This document shows positions 16,781 through 24,529 of a stretch of DNA of 63,431 nucleotides, piece by piece (the stretch's first letter is position 1; every line of letters starts with the position of its first letter). The translations under genes and the position numbers were made by a program. Origin of the DNA: Streptomyces sp. AP-93 (GTDB taxonomy: Bacteria > Actinomycetota > Actinomycetes > Streptomycetales > Streptomycetaceae); NCBI RefSeq assembly GCF_022808175.1, contig NZ_JALGBX010000037.1, positions 1 to 63,431 on the forward strand. The letters run 5' to 3'. The notes below the pieces were generated by a model. It searched no databases. It saw only the letters and a list, made by a program, of their open reading frames with translations, and was not told the origin of the DNA.

Positions 16781-17502
16781 ATGGGCGCAAGCATGATCAT
16801 CGCCACCATCGCCTTCCCCGCCGAACGTGCCGAGCCACCGAACTTCGACCGCGGCCGCCGGCTGCTTGAGCAGATCGAGGATCCCTCACTCTTCAACTTC
16901 GACGACCCCCAGATCGAGCTGGAGGAGCTGCTGACGGGCCTTAACGGCAAGTTCGAGCTCGTCGGCGAGGATGGTGCAGTACTCATCGAGTACGCCCGGC
17001 GCGCCGGTCTCGCCATCATCGGCAACCTCGAAGGCGCCCTCGACTCTCGAGAGACGACCTTCTTCACCATCGCCGACTACAGGATCTACATCTCAGGCGG
17101 ACTCGCCAACGGTGACAGCCCCACGGATGCGACCAGCGCGATCTGGAACGCCTACAAGTTGCCCGAGAGCGTGCTGGTGGCCATGGGCTTCATCCCGGAC
17201 TACGAGTTGCCGCTCTCGCGTGCGAACGGCAGCGGGAACCAGACGCCCCTCACCGACACCGACGTAGTCGACGCGATCGCGCTCGGCCTTGGCACCTCGC
17301 CGGACTGGCCCGGTGCGGACACCCTCGAATGGATCGCCGACACCATCGGAGCAAGGTACGCAACCACCCCGGAGGCCGCGATCCCCGCGAGTACCGCGAG
17401 GAGTTTGCCGAGGAACACGCCATCGATCCGCTCGTCGACAGCTTCCTCGCCAAGTACGCCAACGAAGGGACCGGCGAGGTGAACGAAGAGGAGAACGAGT
17501 GA
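16781..17502 (+). CDS. Hypothetical protein with a -1 frameshift near its C-terminus
   Basis: From ATG 16,781 (GAAGGAG ribosome site) the frame runs well for about 190 residues: N-terminal beta-alpha part, then FFTIADYRIYISGGL and WNAYKLPESVLVAMGF. After about 17,350 it turns into low-complexity Ser/Thr/Pro. The -1 frame then becomes clearly coding (REYREEFAEEHAIDPLVDSF, then LAKYANEGTG) and ends at TGA 17,500-17,502, overlapping the next start (GTGA). One base is therefore missing around 17,340-17,380, by mutation or sequencing error. Family unknown. Confidence 0.6.
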
Positions 17503-18143
17503 TCGCGCAGCCGCCGGTGCCGATACGGTGCGCGGGCCGTCCGACTCTGGGCAACCTGGTAGTCCCGTGGATTACGCTGCACGCTGGCGGCCGGTACCTG
17601 TTTGGAGCGCTCGACAAAGACCGGCGCGACCGGGCACTGACCGAACGGCGCTGCCAGGTCTGCGGGCAGAGCTTCGATGAACGGATCTGTCTCGCGGTGC
17701 GGCCTGCTGATGTACACGCCGGGTACACCGTCGAGCCTGGCATGCACCCGGAATGCCTCGCGTACAGCGTGCGCGCCTGTCCGATGTTGTCGGGAGACAC
17801 CACACGCTACCGGGCCACGCCCGCGTCATCGGGCCTATCCGGGGTCGCCGAAGCAGACCATGGACCGCGTGCCGGACGTCCCGCAGAGGCATTCGACGCC
17901 TGGTGGATCACACCCCGCTCGTACTGCGTGAAGGCGGACCCGGAGCACCCCGGCCAACTGCTGGGCATCGATCTGGACGTGCCCGTGCTGCGTAAGCGGC
18001 CCATCCGCCCGGCAGCTGGCCCGGACCTGGACAGCCTGCTTGCGCTCGCCCGCCAGGCTCTGGGACTCGAAGACGCTGCGTCCAGTTGCCCACATCAGCC
18101 CGACGCCCCCCAGCCACGCAACACCGCGAAGGAGAGCGATTGA
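17499..18143 (+). CDS. Zinc-binding hypothetical protein of a Streptomyces-element family
   Basis: 214 residues. A metal-site pattern is visible: CQVCGQSFDERIC, then EPGMHPECLAYSVRACP. The family is common in actinomycete mobile elements and is often misleadingly annotated as an OmpA-type envelope protein (from memory). GTG 17,499 overlaps the preceding stop. Function is unknown. A four-gene run with overlapping stops and starts (17,499-19,023) implies one operon. Confidence 0.65.
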   Translation: MIAQPPVPIRCAGRPTLGNLVVPWITLHAGGRYLFGALDKDRRDRALTERRCQVCGQSFDERICLAVRPADVHAGYTVEPGMHPECLAYSVRACPMLSGDTTRYRATPASSGLSGVAEADHGPRAGRPAEAFDAWWITPRSYCVKADPEHPGQLLGIDLDVPVLRKRPIRPAAGPDLDSLLALARQALGLEDAASSCPHQPDAPQPRNTAKESD

Positions 18144-18337
18144 TGGCCATGCTTCGTCAGTTCGCGATTTCTGAGGCACTGATCTGTCGGAACCCACGAG
18201 ACGGCGCACGTAACGGCCAGCTTTGGCCGTCGAGTTCACGAATTCCAGGATGCTCCCCACGCATCGACCTGGCCCTGAGGCTCTACCGAGAGCACCGGGC
18301 CCAGCAGGTTGAGAGGCCTGAGGCGGTGCCGGCATGA
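18143..18337 (+). CDS. Small hypothetical protein
   Basis: 64 residues starting MAMLRQFAISEALICRNP. ATG overlaps the previous TGA (TGATG), with GGAGAG upstream. No family is recognised. Its own stop overlaps the next start (ATGA). Confidence 0.5.
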   Translation: MAMLRQFAISEALICRNPRDGARNGQLWPSSSRIPGCSPRIDLALRLYREHRAQQVERPEAVPA

Positions 18338-19023
18338 GCTCCCGTCCGGTTCAGGACCCCGTGATCGGCACGGCGCTCGGCGATGAAGTCCACCCCGCCT
18401 TTGGCGTTGCGGTCGTGACGCGCAGGCACGGGACAGGCCGTTCGTTGTTCCAGTCCGACCTGCTCCACAACGAGACCGTCTCGCTCTCCGTTCACGAGGC
18501 CACACGCGGGCGTGACCTCAACCACGACTCGGTCCATCCGCGTCGGGTGCTCGTGGAGATCGAGATGAGCCTCAGCCAGTGGGGCTCACTCGTGTCCTCC
18601 ATGGGCCTCGGCAGCGGCGTGCCGGTAACCATTCGGCGTACCGAGCACGAGCCCTTCGTGTCCGAGATCCCGCATCAGCCCCGTACCGCCGAGAACCTTC
18701 GGGAGGTCCGGGAGGTCACCGACCGGATGTACGCCCGCGTCAAGGAGGCCACGGCTGCGCTGCACGAGGCGATCCACGCGAAGAAGGGCGTGAGTGCCAC
18801 CAAGGAAGCGCTCCGCGCGCTCGAGAACGCCGTCGCCCATGTGGGCAGCAACGCCCAGTTCGCCGTCGACTCGCTGGTGGAGGCCAGCGAGCAGGTGGTC
18901 GCCCAGGCCCGCGCCGACATCGAGGCCCACGTCCTGGAGGTCGTCCGCCTGACCGGTGCCGGACCATCCATCGAAGCCTCGTTATTCGATGCCCCGGCGC
19001 TGCCGGGAACAGCTACCAGCTGA
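18334..19023 (+). CDS. Hypothetical protein, beta domain plus helical C-terminus
   Basis: 229 residues. Residues 1-110 are beta-rich (LVEIEMSLSQWGSLVSSMG, GSGVPVTIRRTE). Residues 110-220 are long amphipathic helices likely to form a coiled coil (TDRMYARVKEATAALHEA onward). I recall similar proteins in actinophages and plasmids without known function. It is translationally coupled to its neighbour (ATGA). Confidence 0.6.
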   Translation: MSSRPVQDPVIGTALGDEVHPAFGVAVVTRRHGTGRSLFQSDLLHNETVSLSVHEATRGRDLNHDSVHPRRVLVEIEMSLSQWGSLVSSMGLGSGVPVTIRRTEHEPFVSEIPHQPRTAENLREVREVTDRMYARVKEATAALHEAIHAKKGVSATKEALRALENAVAHVGSNAQFAVDSLVEASEQVVAQARADIEAHVLEVVRLTGAGPSIEASLFDAPALPGTATS

Positions 19024-19036
19024 GAGGAGCCCACCG

Positions 19037-19339
19037 ATGCCTGAACTCATCGTGCCCAATGAGCTGTTCGACGCCGACCTCGTCGCCTCCGACGAGCACA
19101 GCCTGGCCGCTCGTTTCGACTGGGTCGTCCAGGACGGCCGGCTCATCCATGCCCCAGTCGTCGGCTGGACATGGACGTGCCCGGAGTGCGGAGAATTCGG
19201 GAGCTTGCCGAAAGACCCCGTCACCCTCGCCTCTCGGTCGCATGGAGCGCAGCAGGCAGCCGGCCTGTTCAACACCATCGTGCCGCTCCTGGTCGGCGTA
19301 GCACGCAAGTTCCCTGGCTCCCGCCCTGGGGCTAACTGA
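19037..19339 (+). CDS. Small protein with CPECG motif
   Basis: 100 residues. A CPECGE segment after WTWT may hold zinc, but only one CxxC pair is present. GAGAGGAG lies upstream of ATG 19,037. No family is assigned. It sits between the coiled-coil gene and the phosphatase gene in the same direction. Confidence 0.5.
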   Translation: MPELIVPNELFDADLVASDEHSLAARFDWVVQDGRLIHAPVVGWTWTCPECGEFGSLPKDPVTLASRSHGAQQAAGLFNTIVPLLVGVARKFPGSRPGAN

Positions 19340-19365
19340 AACTGGCAAGGAGGGAGACGTCGATC

Positions 19366-19854
19366 ATGAACCCAGGCACGACCACCGGGACGTCGCGCAG
19401 ACCCCGGGCCGTCATCGTCGACATCGACGGAACGGTCGCCAAGCATGTGCTGTCCGACGGCACGCTGCTGCGGGGCCATCGCGAATACCGCCTGGTGGTC
19501 TGGGATCTACCCAACCCGCCGATCATCGATACGGTGAACGCGCTGCGCGACGCTGGCCACCAGATCATCTTCTGCTCTGGTCGGCCCGAGCGTGACGACC
19601 GGGGGTACAGCGTCCGAGCTGCGACCCGGGACTGGCTGGGCCAGCACCTGGGGGAGTGGGCTGACGATGCTCTGCTGCTGATGCGTGGGCAGGGAGACAT
19701 GCGCCCGGACCACGCCGTCAAGCACGAGCTGTTCAACGCCCACATTCGTGACGCCTACGACATCCTCCTGGCCCTGGACGACCGTGACCGAGTTGTGGCC
19801 CTGTGGCGCTCGCTCGGCATCGCCTGCCTGCAGGTCGACGAGGGGAACTTCTGA
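19366..19854 (+). CDS. HAD phosphatase, polynucleotide 3'-phosphatase-like
   Basis: 162 residues. The catalytic HAD signature is VIVDIDGTVA (nucleophile and acid-base aspartates), with FCSGRPERD supplying motif II, a later lysine (AVKHELF) motif III, and LALDDRDRVVALWR motif IV. The order and the C-terminal LQVDEGNF match the phosphatase half of T4 polynucleotide kinase (PseT type). Those enzymes remove 3'-phosphates and help repair nicked RNA or DNA. The kinase half is absent. RNA-repair use is inference. Confidence 0.75.
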   Translation: MNPGTTTGTSRRPRAVIVDIDGTVAKHVLSDGTLLRGHREYRLVVWDLPNPPIIDTVNALRDAGHQIIFCSGRPERDDRGYSVRAATRDWLGQHLGEWADDALLLMRGQGDMRPDHAVKHELFNAHIRDAYDILLALDDRDRVVALWRSLGIACLQVDEGNF

Positions 19855-19882
19855 AGTCGCGACCGGCCATCCATCGCCATCC

Positions 19883-19991
19883 ATGAACGAGCCTGACCGC
19901 CAGTTCGAGCGACCTATACCTCGTAGAGGCCGGCGCGCTCATCGTCCCGGTCATCGTGCTCGTGCTGATCTTCGCCATCGCCGACGGCTGA
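19883..19991 (+). pseudogene. Small membrane peptide disrupted by one base
   Basis: An open frame ending TGA 19,989-19,991 encodes SSDLYLVEAGALIVPVIVLV continuing LIFAIADG, a clear single membrane span. Its in-frame start is blocked by an extra A after ATG 19,883: reading ATG-ACG-AGC would give a complete peptide of about 35 residues. This is either a true mutation or a base-call error. Confidence 0.4.
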
Positions 19992-20019
19992 GCCTCGCGG
20001 TTGGGCCCGTCCCGTCATT

Positions 20020-20067
20020 GAGAGAACCCCCGCGATGCCTGTGTGCATCACGGGGGTTCTCTTTTTT
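20020..20067 (+). terminator. Intrinsic terminator ending the plus-strand block
   Basis: GAGAGAACCCCCGCGATGC pairs with GCATCACGGGGGTTCTC (one bulge) and is followed by six Ts. It is the clearest rho-independent terminator in the window and also separates the convergent HU-like gene. Confidence 0.9.
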
Positions 20068-20083
20068 GCTGGCTTCTCGTTGT

Positions 20084-20464
20084 CTACGATGCGGCCCGTA
20101 GCTCACGATCCTCAGTGACGTTCTCGAACTCGTCGGCATCCTCGATCGCCCCGTAGGACTCCGGTGAGATGTCGTCCTCGTTCTCCCCCAGCCGGCGGTT
20201 GAAGCTGCTCGATGCGGAGAACTTCAGAACCACGTAGTCGTCGACGTCGCTCTTGCCGAAGCGCACCTTGTGACCCTTATGGTCCTGTCGGTAGAAGCGA
20301 CCGAAGCTTGTCAGCACGACCGTCTCTCCGCAGCTGACCGCCCCGGTGAGTTCACCAAGCAACGACTCGTACACCTTGCTTACCACCCGGATCGGCAGCT
20401 CGCTGCGCGTCGCGACCCGCGAGATGAACTCGCGCTTGCTGACACGCGGATTCGTCGTCTCCAT
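20084..20464 (-). CDS. HU/IHF-like DNA-binding protein (second copy)
   Basis: 126 residues. HU features include the N-terminal helices (SKREFISRVATRSELPIRVV), LTSFGRFYRQDHKGHKVRFG, and a beta-arm end YVVLKFSASSSFNRRL. An acidic tail of about 30 residues is unusual for HU. It is quite diverged from the 2,896 gene. It lies downstream of the polymerase-like gene cluster on the same strand, now separated by an insertion sequence. A nucleoid or promoter-architecture role for the element is inferred. Confidence 0.8.
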   Translation of the reverse strand: METTNPRVSKREFISRVATRSELPIRVVSKVYESLLGELTGAVSCGETVVLTSFGRFYRQDHKGHKVRFGKSDVDDYVVLKFSASSSFNRRLGENEDDISPESYGAIEDADEFENVTEDRELRAAS

Positions 20465-20600
20465 GCCTGGACCCTGTCCTATCGTCGGTCATGCCGCCGT
20501 ATCGCTGAGAAACCAGTCTACCGAAGATAGTCATGAGTCTATAAGTCTGGACCGTCTTATTGAGTGCACTCGTGATGCTTATCTCGACTCATCTGACTAG
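20465..20600 (-). promoter_or_regulatory. AT-rich control region of the second HU gene
   Basis: On the minus strand this gap has TATAGACTCATGACTATC (around 20,530-20,550) and GATAGGAC at 20,483-20,476. The word GACTCATGA is shared with the region upstream of the Clp-like gene at 38,391. Probably a promoter; the exact -35/-10 pair is unclear. Confidence 0.4.
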
Positions 20601-20618
20601 GCCGTGTCTCGTGGATCA
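20601..20618 (+). repeat. Left terminal inverted repeat of the IS
   Basis: It matches the complement of 22,457-22,474 at 16 of 18 positions. The flanking CTAG is the likely target duplication. Confidence 0.8.
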
Positions 20619-20724
20619 GTGGCGATGCCGCATGGGCATTTCAGGAGCCGGTGCGCCCCGCCGAGTGATAGTCCAACGGCTCGCCCCCTAGCTGGCCAAC
20701 CCCATGCGCGCAGGCAATCCGGGC

Positions 20725-20750
20725 GGTCTTCACTTGTACGAGTGAAGACC
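20725..20750. promoter_or_regulatory. Perfect 10-bp inverted repeat inside the IS
   Basis: GGTCTTCACT-tgtacg-AGTGAAGACC lies between the left IS end and the passenger gene. It could be an operator or a hairpin blocking outside transcription. Confidence 0.5.
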
Positions 20751-20884
20751 ATGCGCTGAGCGTGAACATGCCGCCAGTGTCGTTGGTAGGTGCAGTCAGA
20801 TGTACGCACCGGATCTCGTCGGGATCTCCGCCGGATCCGCCTGAAGCGGTACTAAGCACGATCTATGCCCACGAAGGAGACACA

Positions 20885-21547
20885 GTGGAACCGGACGTAG
20901 ACACCAGTGAAGGACTCAAGAGCTTCGGGTTTGACTTCCCGTCTGTCGTGCCCCCTACCAGCGGTCTTTCCGTCACCCCGAAGTCCCGTCAGATGATCTA
21001 CCTCCCGGAGTTCCGGGCAGAGGTCAGTGCCGGCAAGTTCATCGAGGAGCAGGCCAGCGGCCAATCGGACCGCGACATCCCCAGTGACATGGTCAACGGA
21101 CAGCCGCCGGTGGACGGGCGCATCGCCAGTGCTGGCAACCCCTTTGCCTCAAAGCTCGACGGCATCCAGGACGAGTCTGGCAACCCCTGGAAGGCCATGG
21201 CCGTCCAGAGTGGTCAGGCGATCCCGTTCTCGCTGACGTTCGACAGGCAGGTGAAGATCCGGCGTGTACGAGTCTTCATCACCAAGGCGGACTGGGACTC
21301 CGGCCAGTCCCTGAGCCGTCGTAGCTTCGATCTGTTCAACCCGCTCTACTCGCGCACCTGCTCCGCCGCCCCGTACTGGGAGGCCAACGGTGAAGTACCG
21401 GAGGGTCTGATCGCCCCGAGTCCGTTCGAGTTCAGCCTCAACCTGCCTGTCCGAAGCGTGGGGCGCCACACCCTGTTGCTGGAGATCGATTACCCCGACA
21501 ACGGCGATGCCCTCTACCAGGTCTTTGACCTCCAATACACGACCTGA
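20885..21547 (+). CDS. AA10/chitin-binding-type-4-like passenger protein
   Basis: 220 residues from GTG 20,885 (GAAGGAG six bases upstream). Segments PPVDGRIASAGNPF, VRVFITKADWDSGQSLSRR, and the C-terminal GRHTLLLEIDYPD-ALYQVFDLQ follow the layout of AA10 lytic polysaccharide monooxygenases (chitin-binding proteins). However, there is no signal peptide and no N-terminal histidine for the copper brace. It is probably not an active oxygenase and may be a cytoplasmic derivative of the fold. It lies wholly inside the IS. Confidence 0.65.
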   Translation: MEPDVDTSEGLKSFGFDFPSVVPPTSGLSVTPKSRQMIYLPEFRAEVSAGKFIEEQASGQSDRDIPSDMVNGQPPVDGRIASAGNPFASKLDGIQDESGNPWKAMAVQSGQAIPFSLTFDRQVKIRRVRVFITKADWDSGQSLSRRSFDLFNPLYSRTCSAAPYWEANGEVPEGLIAPSPFEFSLNLPVRSVGRHTLLLEIDYPDNGDALYQVFDLQYTT

Positions 21548-21598
21548 CCTCACGACACATTGCCGGGCCTGCGGGACACGCGCCGTCGTTGTCCAGGC

Positions 21599-22459
21599 AT
21601 GGAACGGCACAGTGGGCTGAGGGATGCGGCGTGGGAGCAGATCAAGGACCTGCTTCCACGCGGTCGCACGCGGGGCGGCCGATGGGTCGATCACCGGATG
21701 ATGATCGACGCCGTTGCCTGGAAGTACCGCACAGGTGCCCCGTGGCGGGACCTGCCCGCGCGATTCGGCCCCTGGCAGACCGTCTACAACAGGTTCCGCC
21801 GCTGGGCACGCGACGGCACCTGGAACTCCCTCCTGAGAGAACTCCAGGCGCAGGCTGACTCGGCCGGTGAGATCGACTGGCTGGTCAGCGTCGACTCCAC
21901 CGTCGTGCGCGCCCACCAGCACGCAGCGGGTGCACGTATTCATCCAGAGACGACCAACGAACCTGCTGACCACGGTTTGGGGCGATCGCGCGGCGGGCTG
22001 ACTACAAAGATCCACCTGGCAGCCGACGGCCGCTGCCGCCCGCTGGCCATCCTCATCTCGGCCGGACATCGGCACGACTCCCTCTTCTTCGAGGCCGTCA
22101 TCGCCCGCATCCGGGTGCCCCGCACCGGAGCCGGCCGGCCGCGGACGCGACCGAGGCAGGTCAGCGCCGACCGCGCCTACTCCTCTCGCGCTATCCGCCA
22201 ATACCTGCGCAAGCGCGGGATCAAGGCACTCATCCCCGAACCGTCCGACCAGGCGGCCAATCGGAAGCGCCGGGGAAGGAACGGTGGCCGCCCACCTGCG
22301 TTTGACCGAGATGGCTACAAGATCCGCAACACCGTTGAGCGGTGTATTGGCCGGATGAAACAGTGGCGAGGGATCGCCATGCGCACCGACAAACTCGCGA
22401 CACACTACGAAGCAGCCGTAGTGCTCGCGGCAACCATGCTCTGGACAATGCGGCGGTGA
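21599..22459 (+). CDS. IS5-family DDE transposase
   Basis: 286 residues. WEQIKDLLPRGRTRGGRWVD, GAPWRDLPARFGPWQTVYNR, the first catalytic Asp in LVSVDSTVVRAHQHAAG, a second in VSADRAYSS, and the glutamate region RNTVERCIGRMKQWRGIAMR are the standard IS5 blocks. Full length and uninterrupted, so potentially active. The stop codon lies within the right inverted repeat. ATG 21,599 was preferred to a TTG at 21,560 by family convention. Confidence 0.9.
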   Translation: MERHSGLRDAAWEQIKDLLPRGRTRGGRWVDHRMMIDAVAWKYRTGAPWRDLPARFGPWQTVYNRFRRWARDGTWNSLLRELQAQADSAGEIDWLVSVDSTVVRAHQHAAGARIHPETTNEPADHGLGRSRGGLTTKIHLAADGRCRPLAILISAGHRHDSLFFEAVIARIRVPRTGAGRPRTRPRQVSADRAYSSRAIRQYLRKRGIKALIPEPSDQAANRKRRGRNGGRPPAFDRDGYKIRNTVERCIGRMKQWRGIAMRTDKLATHYEAAVVLAATMLWTMRR

Positions 22460-22474
22460 TCCACGAGACATCGC

Positions 22475-22840
22475 CTAGACCTCTAGGTCTGCCTCGATCT
22501 CCTCTCGGTCGTCCTTGGGCTCGTAGTCGACCGACTCGATGATGTTTCGCGTGTTCGGATCGCGGCGCTGGTTCACGACCTTGTTGTGGGACTCTTCGAA
22601 CCGCCGCTGCGCCGCCACGCGGTGGGCCGCGTCGAGCTTCGCGCCGATGTTGCGCTCCCCGAACTCCATCATCGAGCCCAGTGACGACTTCGCACCCTGC
22701 TTGATCGCATTGACGTTCGGCTTGTTCTGCGCCCGCTGCTGCTCCCATCGGCTCCGATCCTCCGGCGTGACGTAGCCGAACATCCGCGCGAAACGAGATC
22801 CGAACCTGACCTGCTGTCTCTCATTCCGTTCCTGGCTCAT
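22475..22840 (-). CDS. Small charged protein in the polymerase cluster
   Basis: 121 residues, rich in Arg, Gln and Glu (EDRSRWEQQRAQNKPNVNA, AHRVAAQRRFEESHNKV) with an acidic C-terminus. Predicted largely helical, without membrane spans or known domain. It follows the 22,882 gene by 41 bases on the same strand with a GGAGGAAGGG ribosome site. Its stop codon lies in the CTAG where the IS inserted, so the reading frame is unharmed. It might be an accessory to the polymerase-like protein; that rests on position only. Confidence 0.6.
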   Translation of the reverse strand: MSQERNERQQVRFGSRFARMFGYVTPEDRSRWEQQRAQNKPNVNAIKQGAKSSLGSMMEFGERNIGAKLDAAHRVAAQRRFEESHNKVVNQRRDPNTRNIIESVDYEPKDDREEIEADLEV

Positions 22841-22881
22841 GACCCTTCCTCCCGCTCCTTGTTCGTGTTCTCGGATCGCCC

Positions 22882-24528
22882 TCAGGCGGGCTGGTAGTCC
22901 TCGGAATCGGCCTCAGCCTGCGGTCCGGCCTCCTGTGCGGCCGACGGACCCGTAGGACGCGACCGCGGCTTGCGCCGCTGCTCCTTGAAGAAGGCACCCG
23001 GGTCGTCGACCGCGGCCTGCAGCGTCTGCTGCCAGTTCTCTCCGAGGCTCCGCTTCAGCTCGGCCTCAAGATCCGGGTACTTCTCGTTCGCTGCCTCCAT
23101 CGCGTCGACGTAAGCGTTGGAGTAGACCCGCTGCTGCTCCTCGGGGGGCAGGCCGTCGATATCCATGCTTGCGATCATCACCTCGGACTGGTCCAGGCGG
23201 TGCTGGAGCATGTCGGGCAGCCCGCTGGTGTCCAGGCCCTGCTTCTGCGCCGCGAAGCCGACCAGGTAGCCGAGCATGTTGCCCCCGTGGCCCTCTTGGT
23301 CGCCGCGGCCCAGCGCGTCGAGCAGCGAGGTCTTCATTGTCTCGGCGAGCTGGATCTGGTGGGCGTCCGCGTCCATCGGCCGGCGCAAAGTGAACATCCC
23401 GTCCTCGGGTAGACGCTGGCCCAGCTGGTCGTCGAACTCCCCGCTCCAAACCGTGCGGACACAGTCCGAGCCCGCGATCCGCTCCCCGTGTGCAGGTGCC
23501 TTGACGATCCGGCCGTGGGCCACGCCGTTGAACATCGTGCGCAGCTCGGGCTCGCATTCCATCCGTTCGCCGATGATCACTCGCGCGCGCTGGACGACCT
23601 CCTGGCGCTCCAGGCCGTCTTCACGCATCTGCTGGTGCAGCCGCTTACGCATCGCCCGGTAGCTATCGCGGATCAGGCCAGCGTCCGCGCCCGGCTCACG
23701 CATCTTCCAGAAGGCGTTCTCCATGAGCGCGACCTCGGTCATGGCTGCCGAGTCTGGAGTGAACATCTCCCGGTGGCCGCGCTCACGGTGCTGCATGGCG
23801 TCGAAGCGCTTGAGCCACTTCTTCGTCAGGTGGTCAAGCGGATCCGTGCCGCCGATGAGGCGCTCGCGCCGGGCATCGCTCGGCACGTCCTTGAAGATCC
23901 TCTGCCGGTGCACGATGCCACTCTCGGCAGAGGCGAACATGCTGCGGGTCCTGGTGTCGATGCGTTCCTGGATCTTGTCCTGGAGAGGCTGGAGGTAGCT
24001 GTCCATCTCCTGCTTGAAATCCGGGGCGAGCATCCGCATCGTCATCACCATGCCAACCGCCTGGATGATCGAGTTGCCATTCACTCCGCGCGAGAGCGGC
24101 TTGAGACACGACTGCATCATCATCTGCATGTAGACGTGGTGCATGACGCCGAGATCCTGCGTCCGTTCCTCGTCGTTGAAGCCGGGCACCAGCAGCTTCG
24201 AGTCCCGCAGCGAGGCCATGTACTTCTCACCGGCAAGCCGCGTCTCCGCCCGGAGCTTGAGCAGCTGCTCGCGCTGGTCCAGGCCCTCGCTCTCGTCATC
24301 GGCCCGGTCGACGTCGATCCGGTACACACGCTCACGGTCAGCCATCCGCTTCCGGGTCTTCTCACCGAAGAACCCGCGGGCACGGTCCCGGAGCCGCTCA
24401 CGCCAGGCGCGCCCACCGTCTGCGTCCTCCGGTCCCGGGTCGTCGATCACCTCGTCGTCAACCGGAAGCACCTTGGTCGCGCGCCGACGGCCCGCGGGGC
24501 CCGTTCCCAGTTCCTTGTGCTGTGCCAT
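22882..24528 (-). CDS. Unknown 548-residue protein coupled to the polymerase-like gene
   Basis: ATG lies one base after the TGA of the polymerase-like gene, so the two are almost surely translated together. The N-terminal 60 residues are basic and disordered (KRMADRERVYRIDVDRADD follows). The middle is alpha-helical, with a methionine-rich hydrophobic patch (VMHHVYMQMMMQSCLKPLS) and IIQAVGMVMTMRML. The C-terminus is polar and Pro/Arg/Glu-rich. No known domain or sigma-factor signature is recognised. Tight coupling makes it the best candidate for a dedicated polymerase partner; this is inference. Confidence 0.65.
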   Translation of the reverse strand: MAQHKELGTGPAGRRRATKVLPVDDEVIDDPGPEDADGGRAWRERLRDRARGFFGEKTRKRMADRERVYRIDVDRADDESEGLDQREQLLKLRAETRLAGEKYMASLRDSKLLVPGFNDEERTQDLGVMHHVYMQMMMQSCLKPLSRGVNGNSIIQAVGMVMTMRMLAPDFKQEMDSYLQPLQDKIQERIDTRTRSMFASAESGIVHRQRIFKDVPSDARRERLIGGTDPLDHLTKKWLKRFDAMQHRERGHREMFTPDSAAMTEVALMENAFWKMREPGADAGLIRDSYRAMRKRLHQQMREDGLERQEVVQRARVIIGERMECEPELRTMFNGVAHGRIVKAPAHGERIAGSDCVRTVWSGEFDDQLGQRLPEDGMFTLRRPMDADAHQIQLAETMKTSLLDALGRGDQEGHGGNMLGYLVGFAAQKQGLDTSGLPDMLQHRLDQSEVMIASMDIDGLPPEEQQRVYSNAYVDAMEAANEKYPDLEAELKRSLGENWQQTLQAAVDDPGAFFKEQRRKPRSRPTGPSAAQEAGPQAEADSEDYQPA

Positions 24529-24529
24529 C

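Larger units (their letters stand above)
20601..22474 (+). mobile_element. IS5-type insertion sequence with passenger gene
   Basis: Terminal inverted repeats of 18 bp with two mismatches (GTGTCTCGTGGATCA core) bound 1,874 bp. A CTAG sits directly outside each end (20,597-20,600 and 22,475-22,478), as expected for a 4-bp target duplication. Inside are a DDE transposase gene next to the right end and an AA10-like gene on the left. Simple IS5 relatives are about 0.9-1.0 kb. I see no second left repeat close to the transposase, so the passenger appears to be part of the unit. Confidence 0.8.

Noticed and set aside
22882..24528. Sigma factor
   Set aside because: I considered it because of coupling to the polymerase-like gene. 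No region 2 or region 4 helix-turn-helix pattern is visible, so I left it as unknown.
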